Origin: Peronospora farinosa
Lineage: Eukaryota; Oomycota; Peronosporomycetes; Peronosporales; Peronosporaceae
NCBI GenBank assembly: GCA_947646735.1
Contig: CANTFK010000343.1
Coordinates: 124,001 to 188,000, forward strand
Length of the DNA stretch: 64,000 nucleotides
Reading direction: 5' to 3'
Of the stretch, positions 1 to 10,160 are shown in pieces. Below the pieces are notes generated by a model, which worked only from the letters and a program-made list of their open reading frames with translations, was not told where the DNA came from and did not search any database. The first letter of the stretch is position 1; each line of letters opens with the position of its first letter. Both the position numbers and the translations under genes were made by a program.

Positions 1-2
1 AA

Positions 3-3000
3 GTGAAGATTGGTGACTTGGCGAACACGATGGACCAAGCGTCGTTCAAGAGGAAGTCTCGCAAGGCCATGGCAGCTATCTGCTTGGCTATGGAAGATTC
101 GCAACTGCCGCTCGTCCGCTCTGCAAGTGATGCGCATAATGCATGGTCAAGACTTGAAGACCACTTCGAGAAGAAGAGCTTGGCGAATAAGCTCTTCCTT
201 CGTCGTCGTCTCTTCACAGTCACGATGGAAGAAGGGGACGATGTGATGGAACACATCAATAAGGTAAAGACTCTGGCAGAGCAGCTCGAAGCAGTCGGCG
301 CTCTGGTCAGTGCTGACGACCTGGTAATCACGCTGCTTGGAAGTCTCAGCGAATCGTACCAGTTCCTCATCACTGCGTTGGAATCGAGAGCTGATACGTT
401 GACGTGGGAGCTAGTGTCGTCTAGGCTTCTTCATGAGGACATGAAACGCAAGGAACAAAGTGGTAGCGTCGACGGAGCTACCCATGGCCAAGCGTTTATG
501 ACAAGAGACAACAAGCGCAACAAAGGGCGACCGGTGAAGAAGACTGGGGCGTGCCATAATTGCGGCAAAATGGGTCATTGGATCGCGGAGTGTCCTTCGC
601 GAGGCCAAGACAACACGGAACAATACCGATCGCATCGCGCCAACGTCGCTCAGAACGACAATGACGGCGACTATCTATTTTCGGTTAGCTGGAGTAAAAG
701 CACCGACAACGCGGATGAAGTGTGGCTGGTCGACTCAGGAGCGACGCAGCACATGACGTGCTCCAAGAAGTTCATGACAAACTACAAGCTCTTCTCTCCA
801 ATTGACGTACACCTTGCAGACGATGGTGTCGTGCAAGCAATTGGATGTGGTGACATAATGATGTCAATGAAGACCCCGAAGGGTATCAAGAAGGGTGTAC
901 TGACGAAGGTGTGGCACATTCCCAAGCTATCCCGCAACCTTTTCTCGGTCGGTCGATTTACTAAGGACGTCGGTCCTGTAACATTCGACACGGATGGCTG
1001 TTTTGCCGAAGCGAATAGCATGAAGTGGAAGATCGGAGCTCGTGAGGGTAAAGGTCTCTTCAAGCTTCAAATGACGCCACTTCTGGGAGATGAAGCCAAT
1101 GCAGTCAAGTCGTCGGGATGTTATGGGGACACCAAGTCGTACCTCTGGCACCTTCGACTTGGTCATTTGGGCCACGATGGACTTGATACCATCGTGAAGA
1201 AGAAACTTGGTGTTGGAATCAACATAACGTCTGTCGAAGACTGGGATGTTTGTGATGGGTGTTCGCTTGGTAAGCAAACACGCGTGCGTTTTCAATCGAC
1301 AGCACCAAAACGCTCAACCAAGATTCTGGATGTCATTCACAGCGACGTCTGTGGACCTATGTCAAGATTAACTTTTAGTGGTAAACGATACTTCGTCACG
1401 TTCATTGACGACAAGTCAAGATACTGCGTGGTGTACCTTATGAAGAAGAAGTCCGAAGTGACCACCAAGTTTGCTGAGTTTGTTGCTCTTGCCGAGACTC
1501 AAACTGGTAATCGCGTCAAGACGCTAATTTGTGACAACGGCGGCGAGTACACGGCTGGAGACATGGCGAAGTTTTGTACCAAGAACGGTATTGTTCGAAA
1601 GTACACGCCACCGTACACACCACAGCTGAATGGGGTCGCGGAGCGAATGAACCGGACGCTCGTGGAATGTGCTCGTTGCATGCTGGAGCACGCTGGATTA
1701 CCCAAGAAATATTGGGGCGAAGCTGTGACGACGGCAATGTTTCTGCGAAACCGATGCCCAACAAGAGCCATAAGTGAAGAAAAGTCACCTTATGAGGTCT
1801 GGACGAAGAAGAAGCCTGTACTGACAAACCTCAAGGTATTTGGATGTCATGCGTACGTCCATATTCCGCACGAGAAACGCTCGAAATTAGATGCCAAGGC
1901 TTCACTATGCCGTTTTTTGGGCTACGCGGAGCATCTCAAGTCCTACCGCTTTGAGGACATATCAAGTGGGCGCGTCACCGTAAGTCGTGATGCGCAGTCT
2001 ATGGAAGACGTCTTCGACGGTGGTAGATCTGTCCAAGAACAAGCGGTCACTGATCTCAACGAGGAAGTGAGTACGGACCATGACGATACGGATGACGCTA
2101 TGAATGAAGATGAAGACGTTGAGAACGTCCAAACGACAGACTTCGCGCCTGGCGACAAAAGACATCCAAGAACACAATCTCTTGATCAAGCAACGGAAAT
2201 TCCGAGTTCGAAGCGACAAAACATGTCGGCAATTGCTGAAGGAGATTTTGAGGCGGCATTCGTTGTGGATTCAGTTGGAGAAATGCCGACCACGCACAGG
2301 TCGGCGATGGAATCCATCAACTCTGTGAAATGGGAAGAAGCGTGCGACTCCGAAATCAACTCGCTGCTCAAGAACAAGACATGGGATCTTGTTCAGCTTC
2401 CCAAAGGTCGCAAAGCAATCGGCTGCAGATGGGTATTTCGTGTCAAAGAAAACAAGGATGGACAAATTGAGCGGTTCAAGGCACGCCTGGTTGCAAAAGG
2501 ATTCTCGCAAAAGTTCGGTATTGACTATGAAGAAACATTCGCGCCTGTGGCAAAGTTCACGTCAATCCGAATCGTGCTAAGTCTTGCGGCGAAGTATGAT
2601 CTTACCGTGCACCAGATGGACGTCAAGACTGCTTTTCTCAATGGTGAGCTGGACGAAGACATTTACATGATTCAGCCTGAAGGTTACGTCAAGGACAGCA
2701 ATACCAACCTCGTGTGCAAGCTCAATCGATCGCTGTACGGACTGAAGCAATCGCCGCGCATGTGGAACAAGACCATTGACGAGTTCATGCTGAAGCTTGA
2801 TTTGAAGAAATGTGAATCGGACCACTGCATCTACACGAAACGCGACGGTGAAGCCATAATCTTCGTCGCACTCTATGTGGACGACTTGGTACTTGCAAGC
2901 AGCAGTGACAAGATGCTCAATACAGTAAAGGACGCCTTGAGTGATCGATTTGAGATGACCAACTTGGGTAAGCTCAACTTCTTTCTTGGCATGGAAATCG

Positions 3001-3911
3001 ATCAAGAACGTGGAAAGGTATCGATGCGTCAGACCAAGTTTGCCAAGGACGTTTTGACTAAGTTTGGCATGGACAACAGCAATCCAGTCAAGACACCACA
3101 AGATCCAGGACTCAAATTGGCGAAGTCCATGTGCGAGGATGGGTGCAATCACAGCGACACAATGGCAAATGTGCCCTACCGAAGTGCTGTTGGTTGCCTC
3201 ATGTACCTTATGGTTGGCACGCGTCCCGACCTTGCCGCTGCAGTGGGAGTCCTCAGCCAATTTGCAGCAGATCCATGTCCTACACATTGGCAAGCGCTAA
3301 AGCGGGTATTTCGGTACATTCAAGGCACGAAGACCTACGGCATCGAGTTCACGGCGGATGGCGATGCTCTTACAGGCTATTCGGATGCAGACTGGGCAGG
3401 CGACACTGAGTCGCGCCGAAGTACAAGTGGCTACGCGTTCATGATGAACGGCGGGTGTATCAGTTGGAGAAGCAAGAAACAAAAAACGGTGGCGCTGTCT
3501 TCAACGGAAGCTGAGTACATGGCACTATCGGAAGCTACCCAAGAGGCAGTTTGGTTGAAGGCCTTCCTATGCGAGCTTGGAGAAATGGCAAAGGACGAAG
3601 CGGTCAAGATCTACGAGGACAATCAAGGTTCGATAGCGTTGGCCAAGAATCCCGAGTTTCACAAGCGCACCAAGCACATCGACATACGATACCACTTCGT
3701 ACGCGAGAAGGTGGAAGATGGCCAAGTTGTGCTACAGTATGTGTCAACACTTGACATGCTGGCCGACCTCATGACGAAGCCAATTCCCGGCCCACAGTTC
3801 AGTACGCTCCGAAGCAAACTTGGCATTATGGCATCATCGGCTGTCGAGTCGAGTGGGAGTGTTGTCAATATGACTCCTCGACCAGCTGCGATACTATCGT
3901 CATTCCAGTGA
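3..3911 (+). CDS. Ty1/copia gag-pol polyprotein (5' end outside window)
   Basis: One frame stays open from the window edge to the stop at 3909-3911, about 1302 codons. The true start and 5' LTR lie to the left. In order it shows: a helical UBN2-type gag; a CCHC zinc knuckle (CHNCGKMGHWIAEC, about residues 184-197); an aspartic protease with VDSGAT (D about 244); a GAG-pre-integrase His/Cys region (HLRLGHLG); an integrase core with D448, D511 and E547, the canonical D-x35-E spacing; RVT_2 reverse transcriptase with YVDD (about 958-961); and copia RNase H (DADWAGD, SSTEAEY). PR-IN-RT-RH is the copia order. No stop or frameshift interrupts it, unlike every gypsy pol in this window, so it is the youngest-looking element here. 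Seen directly: open frame and motifs. Inferred: potential autonomy, which depends on the unseen 5' end and LTRs. Confidence 0.95.
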   Translation: MKIGDLANTMDQASFKRKSRKAMAAICLAMEDSQLPLVRSASDAHNAWSRLEDHFEKKSLANKLFLRRRLFTVTMEEGDDVMEHINKVKTLAEQLEAVGALVSADDLVITLLGSLSESYQFLITALESRADTLTWELVSSRLLHEDMKRKEQSGSVDGATHGQAFMTRDNKRNKGRPVKKTGACHNCGKMGHWIAECPSRGQDNTEQYRSHRANVAQNDNDGDYLFSVSWSKSTDNADEVWLVDSGATQHMTCSKKFMTNYKLFSPIDVHLADDGVVQAIGCGDIMMSMKTPKGIKKGVLTKVWHIPKLSRNLFSVGRFTKDVGPVTFDTDGCFAEANSMKWKIGAREGKGLFKLQMTPLLGDEANAVKSSGCYGDTKSYLWHLRLGHLGHDGLDTIVKKKLGVGINITSVEDWDVCDGCSLGKQTRVRFQSTAPKRSTKILDVIHSDVCGPMSRLTFSGKRYFVTFIDDKSRYCVVYLMKKKSEVTTKFAEFVALAETQTGNRVKTLICDNGGEYTAGDMAKFCTKNGIVRKYTPPYTPQLNGVAERMNRTLVECARCMLEHAGLPKKYWGEAVTTAMFLRNRCPTRAISEEKSPYEVWTKKKPVLTNLKVFGCHAYVHIPHEKRSKLDAKASLCRFLGYAEHLKSYRFEDISSGRVTVSRDAQSMEDVFDGGRSVQEQAVTDLNEEVSTDHDDTDDAMNEDEDVENVQTTDFAPGDKRHPRTQSLDQATEIPSSKRQNMSAIAEGDFEAAFVVDSVGEMPTTHRSAMESINSVKWEEACDSEINSLLKNKTWDLVQLPKGRKAIGCRWVFRVKENKDGQIERFKARLVAKGFSQKFGIDYEETFAPVAKFTSIRIVLSLAAKYDLTVHQMDVKTAFLNGELDEDIYMIQPEGYVKDSNTNLVCKLNRSLYGLKQSPRMWNKTIDEFMLKLDLKKCESDHCIYTKRDGEAIIFVALYVDDLVLASSSDKMLNTVKDALSDRFEMTNLGKLNFFLGMEIDQERGKVSMRQTKFAKDVLTKFGMDNSNPVKTPQDPGLKLAKSMCEDGCNHSDTMANVPYRSAVGCLMYLMVGTRPDLAAAVGVLSQFAADPCPTHWQALKRVFRYIQGTKTYGIEFTADGDALTGYSDADWAGDTESRRSTSGYAFMMNGGCISWRSKKQKTVALSSTEAEYMALSEATQEAVWLKAFLCELGEMAKDEAVKIYEDNQGSIALAKNPEFHKRTKHIDIRYHFVREKVEDGQVVLQYVSTLDMLADLMTKPIPGPQFSTLRSKLGIMASSAVESSGSVVNMTPRPAAILSSFQ

Positions 3912-3955
3912 TTGGATGCAGTTGAAGTTCGGTGATTGGATGCAGTTGAAGTTTG
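3908..3955. repeat. 24-bp tandem duplication over the copia stop codon
   Basis: Two adjacent 24-bp units, 3908-3931 and 3932-3955, differ at one base near the end (TTCG against TTTG). The first unit contains the polyprotein stop codon. It lies where a polypurine tract and 3' LTR would be expected, but the 3' LTR cannot be delimited because the 5' LTR is outside the window. Confidence 0.8.
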
Positions 3956-6451
3956 GATCAAGTAGAGTGTATCCAGAGGGTAAACATTAGGCTTAGAGTA
4001 GCGTAAGCGAACTAAGGACCAAATGAATCACTTTGCGTTTTGCATTAAAACAATCAAGCACTTCCAACCTATCCAAGATCTTTATTTGTGTCATCGACTG
4101 AAAACTTGTTCAGGAAAATCTCGTCAATCGAAACTAATTGCCAGACCCACTTATTTCACAGTACCATCAGTTCTTTCAATCGGCCTTTATTTCTTACTGA
4201 GCTGAGAAGCAACGCTTGTGAAGAACAGACCGTCTATTTCAAACATTAAGGATTGGTAAGATGTCTGGAGTGCTTCTACCAGGACTTCGTCATTCTTCGC
4301 CTCGCTGGCTCAATCTGCTGGCTCGAGACGTCGGGCGTCACGGGGGACACTCCGAAAATGGCACGTGGAATCGGGTATCCAGCCCGAGGTGTAAACAGTG
4401 GCTCAATGATCGCAACAAGCGCCGGGCACCACACCGATCAGTCCCGATCGACCGCTGATGCACCTGGACGGGGCCGATCAATTCACGTTCTTGGCAAGTT
4501 CACTTCGTGGGACCGAGATTCGCGCTCGGCGATCGAATCGGCGTCTTGAAGGCTGACGTAGAATAGCAGGAACTATTGGGGAAAGAGGGAATGATAACCG
4601 CGGTCGTCGATCCTCTCCCCCCGGGGGTAACAGGGTTGGTGCTCCCCTTACGGTCTCGCAACGCTGCGCTTGCCCCCCATAGCGCACGCAGCAGAGGGAA
4701 AACCTCCCCCCTCATATCCTGGGCCTCCCGTTGGAGGGACTTCCCGCCCTGGTCGGAGGGGGCCGGTTGACCGGCTTTTTGAAGGTCTTCGTCTCTTGGC
4801 CGTTGTAGCTCGAAGGCGCGAATTGGAAAGTGTGAAGCAACGCTTTATACTTAAAGATATCGAACAATTCACCATTAGGCTCCTCTTCCCTTGTGGTATC
4901 AGGTAATAATCCTGTCTCGGTAATCGATGTGATTTGATCCTGAAATATGTGGCAGTCTAGTCCGTTTCCGGAAATCGGAAACGTTTAGTTTAATCCAATC
5001 CACCATTCAAGGTCGTCGCTTCGGACACCTTTTACCCAGAAAGTATTTCCCTTTCGATCGCTTTCATTTTCTTCACCAGCATTTCAATGTCCGCAATACA
5101 CGTTAATGGACGCTCACACTGATAAGTTTTGCTTGTTCTCCTCACGCTACTTCTTATTCACTCCAGCATAATGATACATTTTCAACTGCTGTAGGTGCTA
5201 CCTTTCTTCAATATCAACAGGTTTGGCAGAACAGAGCTTTTCGACTGGGGTGAAGCTCGTCCGCTTTGCATTACGTCAGATGAGTAGCAGATCAGAAATA
5301 ACACACTATCCGATGCTAAGTGCATTTTGTTGTGAAACAAGTCGGGTGTCTCCGACAATAACCATCTCCTCCGTTCATATACATGAAACGCCGCCTAATA
5401 TATGTCTCATAAGATAGGGCCTATGAAATTTGCGTCAAGCATTTTGCTTCTTGGTGTTGCCATCAGACCAGTTTCAACCAGACAAAGACGGCGGCAGCAT
5501 ACGCTTCGATGGTTGTGGTGGATCCTTCATCCGCTCATTTGCGGGTGTAGATGCGATCGCATCATCCACTTTTGCTGGCGATTGTGTTCACATGCACGGT
5601 CACTTATTTCTCGTGATCCGCATGACCGTGGTTCAAAAGGGCTTACTTCGAGTTATTCCATTAAGACAGTGACAAATTTACCACCGTCTGAGAAAAAAAC
5701 ATCCTACGTTGTATTGTCGCGGTGACAGATGCGTGGACATTATCGTGCAGATTGATACATCTGCACTTTTTCACCCTGAAAAGCCATTCGGCTTTGCCCA
5801 TCCAGTCATATTAGATGAGACCCGTGAGACACACAGGTCACACTACCCACCGCTTTTTGACGGGCAGAAAAAGAAAAAGTTCGACTACCCAGAAAAATCT
5901 TTAATTTTTTACTACATCTTCATGCCATTGTTTCCAGTACGTAAGTATGTTGGTCCAATCAGTTGCACCTTACAGTCGCTGCAGTTTCACAAAGCGTGTT
6001 TGTTTGTGGGACAGTCTGCAGCTAGATGAGAACAACGAATGCACTACTCTTGCAGATCACAACACGGAGTTCGAAGCACATGCGTGATACCACGCTAGTT
6101 AAGCTCGTTCTATCGTCATTCAAACTCCTTCGTCTGCTTACAAGTGTGCTAATGCTCGGCATGCGCAGGAATTGACATTCAAATTCACACGCCGCCGACG
6201 GAATAAGCGAAGTCATCGGCACGTTCTCATGCGGCTGCTACTCCTTCTTGGAACTTAGATTGACTTACCTTTTTTTAGGCCCAGCCGGTTCAATTAATTT
6301 TCTTTTGAGCTGATACTGTCCTCTTAGGCAGGGCATACACAATCCTTACCGGTCATGGCTATCGTGTCACGCGACGGGCGGTACTGACTATATCCTCTGG
6401 GTGCCAGCCAGTCCGACTACGGCCGGTACACAGATACGCCCGTATTTTACC
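3956..6451. other. Intergenic region, no convincing gene
   Basis: About 2.5 kb between the copia polyprotein and gypsy A1. The first few hundred bases probably hold the copia 3' LTR. A GC-rich block at roughly 4330-4800 (runs of C and G, CG-rich) gives several overlapping frames of 60-98 codons on both strands, with no recognisable domain or consistent coding signal. The rest is AT-richer with scattered short frames. One candidate small secreted-protein relic at 5423 is listed separately. Confidence 0.6.
5423..5725 (+). pseudogene. Possible relic of a small secreted protein
   Basis: From ATG 5423 the first 13 codons (MKFASSILLLGVA) look like an oomycete signal-peptide core: Lys at position 3 followed by a hydrophobic stretch. 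The same frame then becomes Arg- and Trp-rich and implausible. The neighbouring frame from about 5454 continues as a more protein-like, Gly/Cys-containing sequence to the stop near 5672. That pattern would fit one old frameshift just after the signal peptide. No family is recognised and no RxLR motif is visible. It could equally be chance. Confidence 0.22.
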
Positions 6452-6456
6452 TACCA

Positions 6457-7063
6457 TGTAACAGGGCAACTAGTTATACGTAAACATTAAGTAATATACT
6501 TAATGTTTGGTCTAAAAGTATCCATGATTACTTTTGACCTGTCACTTGGGTGCGATACACAAATGTGATCCACCCTCGTGAGTTGATATCCATTGATGGA
6601 TTCACATGAGAAGAGATGACGCTAGTTGAAGCTAGGCATCGCGACGTCTCAGAAAGACGTCAGTAGCGATCTCAAATCTAGATTTAAGTTCATGCGACAG
6701 GATACGCTTCTAAAGAGTCGCGTATCCGATCTCTATATATATATAGCCAATCAGTAGTTAAGTATATATTTAGTTATAATTAATTAAATATAGCTCAGTC
6801 TTAAATTTGCTTAAACACCGAAGCACCACGCACGAGAAGCTGAAAAGCTTCTACGTGACGTCGGTGCCTTCTTGTTAAGAAGTTCGTTGCACTCTCGCTT
6901 AAGCGAGAGGCAACTGGTGGTACGACTGCTTAAGCAGTCGACCAACCTCCTAACCACCCTCGCACGCGAAGGTAAGACGGTCTAACCGCTTTCTCGCTTC
7001 CTCGCTTGTGCTGAAGGTGTGTGCTAGTAGCACGAGGCAACTTCGTAGAAGTGCCCATCTACA
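6457..7063 (+). repeat. A1 5' LTR (607 bp)
   Basis: Runs from TGTAACAGGG to CATCTACA, with TG/CA ends and the 5-bp flank TACCA. It is near-identical by eye to the inverted LTR at 11182-11780, with a handful of substitutions and one 8-bp length difference. Promoter-like elements are visible: a TATATATATAT run at about 6733-6745 followed by CCAAT at about 6748. The 3' third holds two perfect 18-bp palindromes with a CTTAAG core (6892-6909, 6923-6940). A primer-binding-type sequence, TGGTAGCACTCGTAGTCC, follows two bases after the LTR. Confidence 0.9.
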
Positions 7064-7122
7064 CTTGGTAGCACTCGTAGTCCTTCCCACGACCCGTCTC
7101 TCTGAGCGTGCGTGTGGTTAAG

Positions 7123-8232
7123 ATGGTCCTTAACATGGACTGTAGTGACTTCCCTCACCTCTCCCAACGTCATAGGGAGTTGGCAGAGCATATGGCGCAG
7201 GGACTTGGTGAGCAAGCCCTGGTCAATCTCTTGCATTGTCCTCCTGAGCAACATGTTGCTGAGCTGGAGCAATTTGAGGCGTTTGTGCTCGGACAGCGTA
7301 GAAACGCGTCCGAGGTAAACAGCCAAGCCACCGCCGAGTCCATCACTAAGACTCAGGATGAGCTTAGGCTTGAGCAGTCACGTAATGAGGCACAACAGAA
7401 CTGTTGAGACGCTCTCTGCCCGGCCTACTCAACCGAGGCCCATTCGGATGGACCCTCCGAAGTTCGATGGAACTAGCCCTCACACGATTGTTCACTGGCT
7501 TCTGGCAGTTGAGCAATGCGGAGTGGCGCAGCTCATCGAAGACGACACCAGAATGGTGTCGTATGCCATGTCAAACTTGCGTGGAAAAGCGTCAGATTGG
7601 GCATACTCTGCGCTGATGGCAAATGCTGATGCATTTCCATCATGGGCGATCTTTAAGGCAAAGATTCGCACCATGTATCAGCCGCTTAACAACGAAGTGT
7701 TGCTTATGGCACGCTTCTATGGAGCACGACAGGCGAAATGCTCTCTGCAAGAATTTGTGCAGGAGATGCGTTCGCTGTCGGCGTCCATCAATGGGGAGCC
7801 GATACAAGAACGTATCAAGAAGGCCCCACGTTCATGAATGGACTTAGGCACGGCCCATCGCGTCAGGCCCTTTTCAGAAAGGTGCCAGCGACGATGGAAG
7901 AGGCAGTTGACATTGCCTTAGTTGAGGAGCAATCCTACAACAGCGCCTCGATGACATTTTATTACATGCCGTCGACCGAGAAGTCTGATGCCACTCCTAT
8001 AGAGTTAGGAAATGCAGATGTGATCTGCTACAAGAGCGGCAAGCGAGGCCATATGATGGCTCGCTGCTATGCCAAAGTAGCTGCTGGTGCTAAGGCAGCC
8101 AGCAAAAAGTCTCCCAACCCGAAGGGTGGTTTGAAGGACCGTGCACGTCGCACGGGTTTAGATTCGACCTCCGAGAAGTCAGGAAATGCCAAAGTGCAGT
8201 TGGGGCGGATGCCTTACTGTCGCAGACTCTGA
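7123..8232 (+). pseudogene. A1 gag (frameshifted)
   Basis: Gag begins at ATG 7123, 60 nt after the LTR. The first 95 codons end at a stop at 7405-7407. The continuation is in a second frame (about 7415-7837), which holds the retrotransposon-gag core with a conserved tryptophan-rich stretch (ASDWAYSAL). A further shift near 7815-7835 moves into a third frame with the nucleocapsid. The zinc knuckle reads CYKSGKRGHMMARCY: the second cysteine is replaced by serine, while A2 keeps Cys. The shift near 7830 is also present in A2 and A3. Gag would form the particle that packages element RNA; this copy cannot make full-length protein. Confidence 0.85.
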
Positions 8233-8239
8233 AGCTACC

Positions 8240-10160
8240 CCTAAGTTCAGAGTGATCGAACAAATGGGTAGCATAGTCCCTGAGGTTCCGAAAGGTCGGA
8301 CCTCAACCCTTTTGGTCTATAGCTCTCGAGTACGAGGCTATGACCAAGTGATGACCCTTCTCGTGGATTCGGGTGCATCACAGGATTTTGTGAAACTCGC
8401 GTCTCTGAAAAGGAGACCGGCGAGTTATGAGTCGCTTTGCCAGGATGGCAAGCGAAAAGAGGCGATCGTTCGTTTAGCGAACGGCGCGCTCGTAAAATCG
8501 GAGGGAGTTCAAGCTGAACTCGCCTCCTCAGTTTCAGTGACTTCTCTTGTAAAGAGAAGTTCACAGTGCTAGGTATGGAGAGTCCGTATGACCTCATCCT
8601 AGGCATGCCTTGGTTGGCTAAACACCAACCATGAATAGACTGGCGTACACGCACAGTCGATAGCTCTACGCAAGACACCGGAAAGGATGTGCTCTTGCGA
8701 GAGGCTTATGTGACTGATGCTGTGTCCAACACATCTACGCCTACTTTAGTAAATTAAGCTCGCGATGTCGAGGGTGCGATGACGGTATGTCAATCGACAC
8801 CAGGAACTACCCAGCTCGAAAGGAGTGGTGTAGTTGGAAGTGCACTGGCGGAAAGCCAGGTGATACATATTCCTACCCAGGTCGAAGAGACTGGTGTAGT
8901 GAATGGGGCGATGACAGGTAGTCATGCGTCCAATGGTCCTGCACAGAGCCGAGAGCCTGTGGCAGTTGATGGTGGGCTGACAGGAAGTCAAGCCCCGGCA
9001 CAGAGCCAAGAGACTGGTGCGGTTGGAAGGAGTGCGTTAGCTGAAATAGCAACGACACCTTCTTCCAGGTCAAAGGTCGTGGTGACTCGAAGAACGAGCA
9101 CCAGACGTATTAAGACGATCAAGGGCACGTCGAAACGAGTGACCCTTGGATCAGTCTCGGTCCAAGAGGACGGACCTACGAAAGAGTTGTTCGAGGCCGT
9201 CGAATACAAGATAATGGATGCATCCTCAATTGAGGTATTTCAACTTGTCTTGGCATCTGCCGAGGAGATAGTAAATCTCTCGGAGATGACGTGGGATCTG
9301 AACCTGTCCGAACTAAAGGAAGGAAAGATCCGCGAGATAGTCGCACCAGTTCCAGAAAAGAACGTGGTGGACTGTTGCTCTTCATCCAAAATAGACGAGA
9401 GCGTCTTGGAAACCGACAAAAAGAAACGGTTCGCTGCTCAAGGCTGGGAAGCCTTGAAGGACAGCCCGTTCTATGATGTTCTGTGGAAACACCGTGATGT
9501 GTTTCCAGCAGAAGTGCCAAGCCGCCTACCGGCCGATAGGGGCATCAGGCACGAAATTGACCTGGAGCCTGGCACCAAGTATTGTGTGACCAGGCAATGA
9601 CCGTTGCCGAAGGAACAAGTCGATTACATCGATGAGTTCTTCGACAAGCGAGCCAAGGCGGGACATGTACGTGAGAGCAAGTCACCTCACTGCAGCCCGA
9701 CCTTCTGTGTGCGTAAAGCAAAAGGTGGATGGCGCGTGGTTCATGCTTATAATAAGCTGAACACGGCCACCATTTCCAGCTCAAACGCCGATCCCGCGGA
9801 AAGATGTTTTGTTGAATTCCATGGGAAAGTCAACTATCTTTTCCGCGTTGGATCTGAAAGATGGCTACTATCAAGTTCTCATGAGAGACACTGATGTAGC
9901 CAAAACGGCAGTAAGCACCCCAAGCGGTAGTGGCTTGTGATGCCACAAGGGCTGACAAATGCTCCAGAAACATTCAACCGAGTAGTGGCTTACGTGATGC
10001 GTCAGCATCGTGCCTACGCGCCCCATTACTTTGACGATGTATTCGTGCATAGTAGGACGGAGGACGGTCTGAGCGCGATAGAGTCGCACAAGCGTCATTT
10101 AGACGCTGTGTTGCAGACTCTGGGTGGCGCCCAATTATACGTTAACTTTAAAAAGTGCGT
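8240..10160 (+). pseudogene. A1 pol fragment: protease, linker, partial RT
   Basis: The aspartic protease has VDSGASQDF at about 8360-8386. The frame then meets three in-frame stops, TGA 8632-8634, TAA 8755-8757 and TGA 9598-9600. All three recur at the same sites in A2 and A3. Between the second and third stops lies an acidic linker with four degenerate copies of a roughly 20-residue repeat (about 8800-9060). RT follows: the segment right after the third stop matches family B's RQWPLP, with TGA where B has TGG. A TTTCC insertion near 9775 (shared with A2) shifts frame, and the palm motif YFDD is at about 10027. Homology ends near 10160. Confidence 0.85.

Larger units (their letters stand above)
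6457..10160 (+). mobile_element. Gypsy family A, copy A1 (3'-truncated)
   Basis: It starts with a complete LTR, then gag, protease, linker and reverse transcriptase as in A2 and A3. Similarity to A2/A3 stops at about 10160, just after the RT palm and before the connection and RNase H regions. The sequence to the right is unrelated. The 5' flank is TACCA (6452-6456). No 3' LTR follows in the same orientation. The best partner LTR lies inverted at 11182-11780 and is flanked by the reverse complement of the same five bases. The coding part carries several frameshifts and stops and cannot be expressed as one polyprotein. Confidence 0.9.

Noticed and set aside
2577..3293. 238-codon minus-strand ORF inside copia RT
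   Set aside because: The sense strand is unambiguously RT with conserved motifs. The antisense frame has no domain and no structural position comparable to the gypsy 3' ORFs.
4253..4906. Cluster of 64-98 codon ORFs on both strands in GC-rich DNA
   Set aside because: Several frames are open at once because of high GC; no frame has a recognisable domain or clear start.
8632..9600. Stop-codon reassignment (TGA or TAA decoded as sense)
   Set aside because: ARP3, TDH, CRN, copia and B2 use standard stops and TGG for Trp. Shared lesions explain the pattern better.
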